Below, in pieces: positions 1 through 6,316 of a stretch of 6,889 nt of DNA. Location of the stretch: contig JAGSPR010000365.1 in assembly GCA_018262455.1 (NCBI GenBank), positions 1 through 6,889 on the forward strand, given 5' to 3'. The DNA is from Deltaproteobacteria bacterium (lineage in GTDB: Bacteria > Myxococcota > Polyangia > Haliangiales > Haliangiaceae). Each line of letters starts with the position of its first letter. Within the stretch, counting starts at the first letter, position 1. A program made the translations under genes and the position numbers. Below the pieces are notes generated by a model. That model was not told the DNA's origin. It searched no databases and saw only the letters and a list, made by a program, of their open reading frames with translations.

Positions 1-1
1 C

Positions 2-616
2 CTTCTTCCCAGGGGAGGCGGCGATGGCGGGACGACGGGCTCGACGCGTTCGCCGGACACAACGACGTCGAGCGGCGCGGCGCAGGGCGGTCCGACCGTG
101 ACCGCCGCCGCGACCGACGCCCGAACACCACTCCGGCCTGTCTCCGAGCACCACGCCGCCGACCGTGCCGCGATGCTGGCGGCGATCGCGAGGGCGCGCG
201 AGGTCCGCGACCACCACACGCCGCCGTCCAAACGCACGCCCGCCACAGCCGGTGCGCCCATCACGACGGCCAGCGACTCGACCGCCACGACGCTCGACAT
301 CACCGACAAGTCGGGCGACACCAGCGATTGGGCGAAGCGCGCGCTCGGCACACTCAACGGCCTGCTCGGCCAGTGCTATGACCTCGGTCGCGCCGAGGAT
401 GCCAACCTCGCAGGCACGATCACGATCCGGTTCACGCTTGTCGGCGAGCCTGACGTTGGCGGCCTGCTCGAGCGCGTCGAGATCGTCGACGCGAACACGA
501 CGATCACGCAGCCGACGATCCGCGACTGTCTCACCCAGCAGCTGTATGCACTGGAGCTCGACCCGCCGCCCGATGGCGTGAAGGTCGAGCGCGACCTCAC
601 CCTCAAGGTCCCGTGA
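2..616 (+). CDS. AgmX/PglI-type C-terminal domain protein (3' part only)
   Basis: The reading frame is open from the left edge, so the N-terminus lies outside the window; 204 residues are visible. The first ~105 visible residues are low-complexity Thr/Ser/Pro/Gly/Ala sequence, typical of a linker across the periplasm, with a short Ala/Arg-rich helical stretch. The last ~95 residues form a compact domain with two cysteines (visible residues 125 and 176) flanking a strand-rich segment with TITIRFTLVGEPDV and an Asn-Thr-Thr turn. This Cys...Cys layout, with its ITIRF strand, resembles the AgmX/PglI C-terminal domain common in myxobacterial envelope and gliding-related proteins, itself TonB-C-like. 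The GTG at position 98 is only an internal codon, because the frame continues upstream in the same linker composition. The function of this particular protein is unknown. The gene converges on the activator gene at 763, with 146 bases between them and no clear terminator. Confidence 0.7.
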   Translation, partial: LLPRGGGDGGTTGSTRSPDTTTSSGAAQGGPTVTAAATDARTPLRPVSEHHAADRAAMLAAIARAREVRDHHTPPSKRTPATAGAPITTASDSTATTLDITDKSGDTSDWAKRALGTLNGLLGQCYDLGRAEDANLAGTITIRFTLVGEPDVGGLLERVEIVDANTTITQPTIRDCLTQQLYALELDPPPDGVKVERDLTLKVP

Positions 617-762
617 TGGCGGTGCGGACGGTGAAAATCGAACTTCAGGATCGCACGACCGCACGGGTTCATTTCGGGGCACGAAAGAAAGCCCGCAAGC
701 CCAGACCACGATGACCGAAAGGAGAAAACGGGGAGAAAATGCCAGGGACGCTAGCTATCCCC
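617..762. other. Convergent intergenic gap without a clear signal
   Basis: 146 bases between the ends of two convergent genes. I looked on both strands for a hairpin with a T-run and found none that is convincing. A purine-rich stretch (AAGGAGAAAACGGGGAGAAA, ~717-737) precedes an ATG at 739, but the frame it opens is the antisense shadow of the activator gene. Confidence 0.5.
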
Positions 763-2100
<1,338 letters not shown>

Positions 2101-2106
2101 GCTGGC

Positions 2107-2122
2107 TGGCACCAGGGTGCCA
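2107..2122. promoter_or_regulatory. Perfect 7-2-7 palindrome, candidate enhancer/operator
   Basis: TGGCACCAGGGTGCCA has 7-bp arms with a 2-bp centre. It lies in the 138-bp gap between the sigma-54 activator and the BON gene. Its edges are about 111-126 bp upstream of the predicted BON transcription start (~2233), which is the usual distance for an activator binding site at a sigma-54 promoter. It also sits 7 bp before the preferred activator start codon (GTG 2100), so the same site could serve autoregulation. The symmetry is seen directly; the binding role is inferred. Confidence 0.5.
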
Positions 2123-2206
2123 TGACTCCGTGCGGCATCCAAGCTGCCCGCAAGTGTTGCGCATCCACGCGAGGGATACCCCCTGCGCCCGAGCCGTGAT
2201 CGTCCC

Positions 2207-2222
2207 TGGCTCGTACCTTGCT
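2207..2222 (+). promoter_or_regulatory. Sigma-54 (-24/-12) promoter for the BON gene
   Basis: TGGCTCG-TACC-TTGCT matches the sigma-54 consensus TGGCACG-N4-TTGCW at 11 of 12 positions, with the exact 10-bp gap between GG and GC. The -12 C at 2221 predicts a start of transcription near 2233, only ~6 nt before the ATG at 2239. The divergent neighbour encodes a sigma-54 activator, which supports the call. Confidence 0.75.
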
Positions 2223-2238
2223 CGATCTCTGGGTAGCC

Positions 2239-2895
2239 ATGCGGACCGATCACCAACTCAAGCAAGACGTGGCGAACGAGCTCGGCTGGGAATCATCGGT
2301 CAACGAGGCGCATGTCGGTGTTTCCGTGAAGAACGGCATCGTCACGCTGAGCGGTCATGTCTCCACGCTCGGCGAAAAACACGGTGCGGAGAAGGCCGCG
2401 AGGCGGGTGTTCGGGGTCAAGGCGGTCGTCAACGAGCTCGACGTCAAGCTCCCCTCGAGCCCGGTCCGCACGAACGAGGATCTCGCCGTCGACTGCATCA
2501 CCGCGCTCCGCTCGCACGGCGCGGTGCCCCCCGACCGGATCAAGGTGATCGTCGAGAACGACGGGTGGGTCACGCTCGATGGCTGCGTCGAGTGGCAGTA
2601 CCAGAAGGACGCCGCCGAGGCGGCGGTCCGCTTCCTCTATGGTGTCCGCGGCATCACCAACGATATCAACCTCTCGCCCGGCGTTCGCGCGGTCGACGTC
2701 AAGGAACGGATCGATGCCGCGTTCAAGCGGATCGCCGAGCTCGATGCCAGGGGCATCACCGTCGAGACGAAGGACGGTCGAGTCATCCTGAATGGAGAAG
2801 TTCGCTCGTGGGCCGAGAAGGGAACGGCGCAGCAAGCCGCTTGGTCCGCGCCCGGCGTCATCGCCGTCGAAAACAACCTCGTCGTCACGGAGTAA
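2239..2895 (+). CDS. Triple BON-domain protein (OsmY-like stress protein)
   Basis: 218 residues made almost entirely of three BON domains, at ~3-72, 78-146 and 149-218. Each has the typical pattern: a helix, then a strand with a Gly turn ([10 protein letters not shown] at 32-41, [10 protein letters not shown] in the second, [10 protein letters not shown] in the third), then a helix ending in a GV.AV-N-type strand. BON domains are thought to bind phospholipid or stabilise the envelope, and E. coli OsmY is osmotically induced. No signal peptide is visible, so this copy may be cytoplasmic. The frame is open back to a TTG at 2218, but ATG 2239 ([11 protein letters not shown]) fits the usual start of such proteins. 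It is divergent from the sigma-54 activator and has the best sigma-54 promoter in the window. A small membrane-protein ORF starts 3 nt after its stop. Confidence 0.92.
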   Translation: MRTDHQLKQDVANELGWESSVNEAHVGVSVKNGIVTLSGHVSTLGEKHGAEKAARRVFGVKAVVNELDVKLPSSPVRTNEDLAVDCITALRSHGAVPPDRIKVIVENDGWVTLDGCVEWQYQKDAAEAAVRFLYGVRGITNDINLSPGVRAVDVKERIDAAFKRIAELDARGITVETKDGRVILNGEVRSWAEKGTAQQAAWSAPGVIAVENNLVVTE

Positions 2896-2898
2896 ACG

Positions 2899-3108
2899 AT
2901 GTGGACTCGCCAAGAGCTCTGGGCCGAACACGATGCCGCGCACGCACGTCACATGCGAGCTCAAGCGATCATGCTCGTCGTCGTGCTCCTCACGATCTGG
3001 AACGTGCTCGCACTGCTCGCGTACATGCCGCCTAGCTCGCGGCACGATCCGATGCGGGCGACACCTTGCTCTTCACGTGGACCGGCGCCGACAACGCTCG
3101 CGAGATGA
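2899..3108 (+). CDS. Small single-pass membrane protein (hypothetical)
   Basis: A 69-residue ORF. A polar N-terminus rich in His, Glu and Arg (1-22) is followed by one clear hydrophobic helix at ~24-43 (AIMLVVVLLTIWNVLALLAY). The positive charge before the helix suggests a cytoplasmic N-terminus. The tail is Pro/Arg/Ser-rich. The ATG has a good Shine-Dalgarno sequence (GGAG at 2889-2892, 6 nt spacing) inside the end of the BON gene, so translation is probably coupled and both are likely on one mRNA. The last ~77 bases overlap, tail to tail, the end of the OsmC gene on the other strand, so the C-terminal residues may be shaped by the opposite coding constraint. No family is recognised. The spacing, ribosome-binding site and helix support it being real, but its small size keeps confidence moderate. 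Confidence 0.5.
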   Translation: MWTRQELWAEHDAAHARHMRAQAIMLVVVLLTIWNVLALLAYMPPSSRHDPMRATPCSSRGPAPTTLAR

Positions 3109-3472
3109 TGCAGTCACGGGCCGCCTTCGCGAGGAGTGCTTGCGCGCGTCCTTCTTCGCCCGATCCGGTGACGACCTCGACGTCGAGGTCGATGCTGTCG
3201 AAGAACGGTCCCGCGTGACCTTTCACGAGCACGCCGGTCCCCGTGCCGCGCCAGTCGATCACCGAGATTCCGGCGTGCCGCGCGTACGCGTCGAACGTCG
3301 TCTTCAAGCACGTCAGTGCGGCGGCGACGAGCAGCTGCTCGGGGCTCCAGACGTCGTCGGTTCCGCCGAACTGCGATGGCGCTCCGGTGAGCACCGGTGT
3401 TCGCGTGCCGGCGAGCAGCATGTTGCCTTCGAGCGTCGCTTGGTACACGTGGGGGAATGGGGCGTTCGGCAT
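3032..3472 (-). CDS. OsmC/Ohr-family peroxide-detoxifying protein
   Basis: 146 residues from the ATG at 3472. OsmC/Ohr proteins are dimeric cytoplasmic thiol peroxidases that reduce organic hydroperoxides with a pair of cysteines. Both expected cysteines are present: Cys55 in AALTCLKTTFDAYAR, on the long central helix after WSPEQLLVAA, and Cys121 in AARDCIISRAL. The Glu in SPEQLL (Glu45) is in the usual place, and the N-terminal strand FPHVYQATLEG matches the typical start. The frame continues to a GTG at 3541, but the extra 23 residues are not family-like and would cover the promoter element at 3485-3500, so ATG 3472 is preferred. Subtype (OsmC, Ohr or the broader OsmC-like group) cannot be fixed by eye. 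The gene is divergent from the 79-aa gene and converges on the small membrane-protein ORF. Confidence 0.88.
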   Translation of the reverse strand: MPNAPFPHVYQATLEGNMLLAGTRTPVLTGAPSQFGGTDDVWSPEQLLVAAALTCLKTTFDAYARHAGISVIDWRGTGTGVLVKGHAGPFFDSIDLDVEVVTGSGEEGRAQALLAKAARDCIISRALSAPVHVKSKVSPASDRAAS

Positions 3473-3484
3473 GCCTCGTCGTGC

Positions 3485-3500
3485 TGCAACTGACTCGCCA
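3485..3500 (-). promoter_or_regulatory. Sigma-54 (-24/-12) promoter for the OsmC gene
   Basis: Read on the minus strand, TGGCGAG-TCAG-TTGCA matches the consensus at 10 of 12 positions with exact GG-N10-GC spacing. The element ends 12 nt before ATG 3472, giving a predicted transcript start near 3474, about 2 nt before the start codon. Confidence 0.65.
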
Positions 3501-3540
3501 GCGTGAGGCTCGTCATTTGCGAACGGACTGCGAAGTGACA

Positions 3541-3574
3541 CGACATCGCTGCAGCTCGTGCGGGATCGATGTCG
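3541..3574. repeat. 8-bp inverted repeat in the osmC/79-aa divergent promoter region
   Basis: CGACATCG (3541-3548) and CGATGTCG (3567-3574) are exact inverted copies separated by 18 bp. The centre is about 83 bp upstream of the predicted osmC start and 60 bp upstream of the predicted start of the gene at 3623, so it could be a shared activator site. It does not resemble the palindrome at 2107-2122. The role is speculative. Confidence 0.3.
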
Positions 3575-3591
3575 CGCCGGCGCTCGTCGCC

Positions 3592-3607
3592 GGGCATGGC
3601 ATTTGTA
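3592..3607 (+). promoter_or_regulatory. Degenerate sigma-54-like promoter for the 79-aa gene
   Basis: GGGCATG-GCAT-TTGTA keeps the GG at -24, the CA and TTG, and the correct spacing, but has GT instead of GC at -12 (9 of 12 positions). It ends 15 nt before ATG 3623, in the same 12-16 nt range as the other elements. The changed -12 base makes this the weakest member of the set. Confidence 0.35.
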
Positions 3608-3622
3608 CTAGTCGTCAGCGCC

Positions 3623-3862
3623 ATGTTGGACACGCGCCTGCACGCGGCCGCCCAGTCGATCGGCAAGCTTTGCGTCGGCGGTGATTGGGCCTGCGCGCAC
3701 GGCGACTACGCGGCGCTGCGAGACATCGCGCTTCGGTTGTCGGCGCTGGCGCCCGAACCGATGCACTGCACGCTCCTCGAGCTCGCCGATGTTTGTCTCG
3801 TCGATGCCGATCGAGCGTCGCAACTCTGGTCGCGGTGCAAAGACGCGCTATTTCGCGACTAA
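3623..3862 (+). CDS. Small hypothetical protein (79 aa)
   Basis: 79 residues from ATG 3623 (MLDTRLHAAAQSIGKLC). It appears all-helical and cytoplasmic. It has four cysteines: Cys17, Cys24 in a GDWACAHGD motif, Cys49 in PMHCTLLEL, and a fourth in the following helix at the ADVCLVDAD turn. No signal peptide or membrane segment is visible, and I do not recognise a family. ATG 3569 and 3596 lie upstream in frame, but the added residues (Arg/Ser-rich, then a short hydrophobic run) look like translated promoter DNA and neither has a good ribosome-binding site. ATG 3623 also fits the spacing of the sigma-54-like element at 3592-3607. It is divergent from osmC, and its TAA overlaps the stop codon of the Usp gene on the other strand. 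Position in the stress cluster suggests co-regulation; function is unknown. Confidence 0.6.
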   Translation: MLDTRLHAAAQSIGKLCVGGDWACAHGDYAALRDIALRLSALAPEPMHCTLLELADVCLVDADRASQLWSRCKDALFRD

Positions 3863-4731
3863 GCCTTGCGTGCGACGAGCACCGGGCACCTCGCGTGGCG
3901 CAGGACCTTTTCGGCCACGGAACCCAAGAGCACGCGCTTGATGCCCGTCCTGCCGTGGCTTCCCATGACCACGAGATCGACCGAAGGGTCGTCATCGAGC
4001 AGCGCGAGGGTTTGCTGGCCCGCGTAACCGATCCGCGACCGCGTCGTGACTCGGCTGGTTGCTTTCACCCGGGCGGCGGCGTTCGCGAGTGCGTCCGCGG
4101 ATCGCTTGTCGAGGTCGCGTGCAAAATCCTCGATCGGCAGCTCTCCGCTGTAGGCGACCGGCACTTCGATCACGTGGCAGATGGTGAGCTCGCCATCGGG
4201 GCTCGCGAGCTTCGCGGCGAGGTCGAGTGCGTGGTTGGCGCTCTCCGAGAAATCCGTCGGGCAGAGCACGTGTCGGAACGGCTTCGCCTGGCTGTCGGGA
4301 CGAACCGCGAGCACGGGGCACGGCGCGTGACGGACGACCTTCTCCGCGACGGACCCGAGCAAGATCCTGGCGAGGCCCGTGCGCCCGTGCGTGCCGATCA
4401 CGCAGAGATCGAACTTCTCGTTCGCGAGCAGATCGACGATCAGCGTCCACGGCGCACCACCGGTGATGATCCGGCCGCTCACGTTCTTCGCGCCGGCCGC
4501 CTTCGCGTCGCGGATGACCTTGTCGATGCCGCGCTGCGCGTCGTCCGCCATGTCCCCGAGCGCCTGCGGCGGGAAGACGTACTCGCCCGCGTACATCGAC
4601 GGGGGCAGGTACCACGCGTGGACCACGACGAGCTCGGCATTCGATTCGTTCGCCAGGCGAATCGCGACCTGCAGTGCCTGCTGGGCGCCCGCGGAGAAGT
4701 CGGTCGGGCAGAGGATCTTCGAGAACGTCAT
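3859..4731 (-). CDS. Tandem-domain universal stress protein (UspA family)
   Basis: 290 residues with two Usp domains, ~1-147 and 151-290. Both start with the same strand (ILCPTDFS at 6-13, VLCPTDFS at 155-162) and both end with the ATP-binding signature G-x2-G-x9-G-S: GTHGRTGLARILLGS at 113-127 and GSHGRTGIKRVLLGS at 257-271, each followed by VAEKV.RHA.CPVL. Both halves therefore look like the nucleotide-binding class. Usp proteins are cytoplasmic and induced in starvation, redox or energy stress; tandem forms act as intramolecular dimers. The frame runs to 4971, but ATG 4731 places the first strand at residues 3-7 as usual. GGGAA lies 4-8 bases before this ATG, although the predicted transcript would start after it. 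Divergent from the nucleotidyltransferase gene; its TAG overlaps the TAA of the 79-aa gene. Confidence 0.95.
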   Translation of the reverse strand: MTFSKILCPTDFSAGAQQALQVAIRLANESNAELVVVHAWYLPPSMYAGEYVFPPQALGDMADDAQRGIDKVIRDAKAAGAKNVSGRIITGGAPWTLIVDLLANEKFDLCVIGTHGRTGLARILLGSVAEKVVRHAPCPVLAVRPDSQAKPFRHVLCPTDFSESANHALDLAAKLASPDGELTICHVIEVPVAYSGELPIEDFARDLDKRSADALANAAARVKATSRVTTRSRIGYAGQQTLALLDDDPSVDLVVMGSHGRTGIKRVLLGSVAEKVLRHARCPVLVARKA

Positions 4732-4743
4732 AGCTTTCCCAAC

Positions 4744-4759
4744 TGCAACGCTGCGGCCA
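4744..4759 (-). promoter_or_regulatory. Sigma-54 (-24/-12) promoter for the Usp gene
   Basis: On the minus strand, TGGCCGC-AGCG-TTGCA has intact TGGC and TTGCA blocks at exact spacing (9 of 12 positions). It ends 12 nt before ATG 4731, the same distance as at osmC. The predicted start of transcription is near 4733, downstream of the Shine-Dalgarno-like GGGAA at 4736-4740. Confidence 0.6.
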
Positions 4760-4850
4760 GCGATCGCGCGGGCATTGCACGCAAGCTCTGCCGCTGGCGC
4801 GCGCGGATCGTGGCGCTGCGCAAGGGGTGCGCGTTTCCAGCGAAACCGGC

Positions 4851-4866
4851 TGGTCCGCCGCCTGCA
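4851..4866 (+). promoter_or_regulatory. Sigma-54-like promoter for the nucleotidyltransferase gene
   Basis: TGGTCCG-CCGC-CTGCA keeps the invariant GG and GC at exact spacing (9 of 12 positions). It ends 14 nt before ATG 4881, predicting a start near 4877. It faces away from the Usp promoter in the same 149-bp divergent gap. Confidence 0.5.
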
Positions 4867-4880
4867 AGAGACGACAACCC

Positions 4881-5795
4881 ATGCAGCAGCCGTGGATCGT
4901 CGTGTTGGCGGGTGGTGAGGGGACACGTCTGCAGTCGTTGACGCGCGCGTTGTATGGAGCGGATCTGCCAAAACAGTTCGCGGTCCTTGTCGGGGACCGG
5001 TCGCTGTTGCAGCTCACCGTCGAGCGCGCGGAGCTCCTGACCACGCGCGATCGCATCCTCGTGATCGTCTCGGAGCACCGCGCCGCGATCGCGCGGGATC
5101 AGCTCGCGCCCTACCGTGGCGTCGAGCTGGTGGTCCAGCCACGCGCGCTCGACACCGGCCCGGGCCTCCTGTTGCCACTCGCGCGCATCCTCGCGCGGGA
5201 CCCGCGTGGCACCGTCGCGTTCCTGCCGTCGGATCACTACCTCGCCGACACGCAGCCGTTGATCGACGCGCTCCGCACGCCGGCGGTCGATCGCGTCTCG
5301 CTGATCGGCGTCGCGCCGACGGGACCCGAGCTCGAGTACGGCTGGATCGTGCCGGGCCGCCGCATCGGGCGCACCGCCGCGTTCGCCGTCACGCGCTTCG
5401 TCGAGAAGCCCGAGGAGCCGCTGGCCGAGTCGCTGTTCGCGAGTGGGGCGCTCTGGAACACGTTCATCCAGAGCGGCGCGGTCACGACGTACTGGGATCT
5501 CGCACGCCGTCATCTCCCCAACCACGCGCTCGCGTTCGAGCACTACGCCACTGCCGTCGACACGCTCGCGGAGGAGCACGTCCTCGAGGGAGCGTACGCG
5601 CGCATGCAGCCCGCGAACTTCAGCCGTGACCTCCTCGCCCACGCGAACGAGCTCGCGGTGATTCCGGTCAGTGGCACGGGCTGGAGCGACTGGGGTTCCC
5701 CGCGTCGCGTCTTCGAGAGCCTCGCAGGCACCCGGCACTTGGATGATCTCCTCGCGCGCATCCGCGCACCGCACACCGACCAGCTCGCGTCGTGA
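4881..5795 (+). CDS. Mannose-1-phosphate guanylyltransferase-like sugar nucleotidyltransferase
   Basis: 304 residues. The family joins a sugar 1-phosphate to NTP, giving for example GDP-mannose for glycans. Motifs in order: LAGGEGTRL 9-17 (nucleotide-binding loop), PKQF 30-33, QPRALDTGPG 87-96 (in place of the usual QP..RGTAPA), PSDHYL 116-121 with the metal-binding Asp, FVEKP 173-177 (sugar contact), WNTFI 192-196 (for WNSGMF), and WSDWGSP near 268-274. This is the ManC/GMP type-II pattern without the C-terminal isomerase domain, and somewhat short. Several motifs are altered, so the exact sugar and nucleotide are uncertain. ATG 4881 is preferred over the frame's earlier ATG at 4827, since the added residues are not family-like and would cover the promoter at 4851-4866. 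Followed directly by an intrinsic terminator. Its place among stress genes suggests glycan or capsule remodelling under stress (inference). Confidence 0.85.
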   Translation: MQQPWIVVLAGGEGTRLQSLTRALYGADLPKQFAVLVGDRSLLQLTVERAELLTTRDRILVIVSEHRAAIARDQLAPYRGVELVVQPRALDTGPGLLLPLARILARDPRGTVAFLPSDHYLADTQPLIDALRTPAVDRVSLIGVAPTGPELEYGWIVPGRRIGRTAAFAVTRFVEKPEEPLAESLFASGALWNTFIQSGAVTTYWDLARRHLPNHALAFEHYATAVDTLAEEHVLEGAYARMQPANFSRDLLAHANELAVIPVSGTGWSDWGSPRRVFESLAGTRHLDDLLARIRAPHTDQLAS

Positions 5796-5798
5796 TGC

Positions 5799-5826
5799 AA
5801 AGGCTGCGCGCTCCGCGCGGCTTTTT
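5799..5826 (+). terminator. Intrinsic terminator after the nucleotidyltransferase
   Basis: A 12-bp stem (5799-5810 with 5814-5825, two G-T wobbles) closes a 3-base CTC loop and runs into TTTTT. It begins 4 bases after the TGA at 5795, so it should end the nucleotidyltransferase transcript and separate it from the hemerythrin gene. Confidence 0.85.
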
Positions 5827-5828
5827 CG

Positions 5829-5844
5829 AGGCATGTCGGATGCA
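5829..5844 (+). promoter_or_regulatory. Sigma-54-like promoter for the hemerythrin gene
   Basis: AGGCATG-TCGG-ATGCA keeps GG and GC at exact spacing (9 of 12 positions). It starts just after the T-tract of the terminator and ends 12 nt before ATG 5857, the same distance as at osmC and Usp. The hemerythrin gene needs a new promoter after the terminator, and this is the only candidate seen in the 30-bp gap. Confidence 0.5.
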
Positions 5845-5856
5845 CCTTCCAAGTGC

Positions 5857-6312
5857 ATGAAGGCCACCGCGAAACGCCAAGACCATCACGAGGCCGAGCT
5901 CTACGTGTTCATGCACGGGAGCCATCAAACGCTCGAGCGGCTGTTCGAGAAGTTGATCGGCGCCGTCACCGCCGATGACCGCGCCGAGATGCACGCGATC
6001 TGGAAGCAGGTCGAGTCGAAGCTGCTCGCGCACCTCGAGGCGGAGGAGCGGTTCGTCCTGCCGGCGTTCGCAAAATCCGATCGCAAGGAAGCGACCGAGC
6101 TGGTCCGCGAGCACGGCAAGATCCGCGAGCTCCTCCTCGAGCTCGGCGTCGCGATCGAGCTGCACTACGCGCGGCTCGCGCCGTTCCAGCTGTTCATGGG
6201 GATGCTTCGCGAGCACGCACAGCGTGAAGAGACGCTGCTCTACCGCTGGGCCTCGAGCATGCTCGAGGCCAAATTGGCCTCGGCGGCGATCGAGCACGTG
6301 AACGGGAAGTGA
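5857..6312 (+). CDS. Hemerythrin-like HHE domain protein
   Basis: 151 residues from ATG 5857, expected to be a four-helix bundle that holds a di-iron centre. Candidate ligands are in the usual order: His20/His23 in HGSHQTL, His59 and Glu63 in [11 protein letters not shown], His86 in EHGKIRELL, and His120 with Glu124 in [13 protein letters not shown] proteins bind O2 or NO, or act in iron and oxidative-stress handling; the role here is not known. The frame extends to 5671 inside the nucleotidyltransferase, and ATG 5833 is another possible start, only 7 nt after the terminator T-tract. ATG 5857 is preferred because a sigma-54-like element ends 12 nt before it and ATG 5833 would lie inside that element. 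The ABC ATPase starts 4 bases after its stop, so the two genes are probably co-transcribed. Confidence 0.85.
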   Translation: MKATAKRQDHHEAELYVFMHGSHQTLERLFEKLIGAVTADDRAEMHAIWKQVESKLLAHLEAEERFVLPAFAKSDRKEATELVREHGKIRELLLELGVAIELHYARLAPFQLFMGMLREHAQREETLLYRWASSMLEAKLASAAIEHVNGK

Positions 6313-6316
6313 CGTC

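Noticed and set aside
2107..2122. The palindrome read as a sigma-54 promoter for the activator (TGGCAC...TGCC on the minus strand)
   Set aside because: The GG-GC gap is 9 bp instead of 10 and TTGC is missing, so it fits a binding site better than a -24/-12 promoter.
2134..2149. Minus-strand GG-N10-GC element (GGGCAGCTTGGATGCC) as an activator promoter
   Set aside because: Only 7 of 12 consensus positions match, and the ATG at the right distance (2123) is out of frame with the activator.
2293..3045. A 250-codon minus-strand ORF opposite the BON gene
   Set aside because: Asp/Arg/Val-rich shadow; the plus strand carries three regular BON repeats.
3685..4941. A 418-codon plus-strand ORF across the Usp gene
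   Set aside because: It is an antisense shadow; the Usp frame on the other strand carries both ATP-binding signatures.
5672..5687. TGGCACGGGCTGGAGC, a perfect -24 half
   Set aside because: No TTGC block at the -12 position; it is coding sequence of the conserved WSDWGSP region.
4728..5867. A 379-codon minus-strand ORF across the nucleotidyltransferase
   Set aside because: Low-complexity Arg/Glu/Ala composition opposite a gene with clear family motifs.
6281..6296. GG-N10-GC spacing upstream of the ABC ATPase
   Set aside because: Only 6 of 12 positions match, it lies in the hemerythrin coding region, and the distance to the ATG (20 nt) is outside the range of the other elements.
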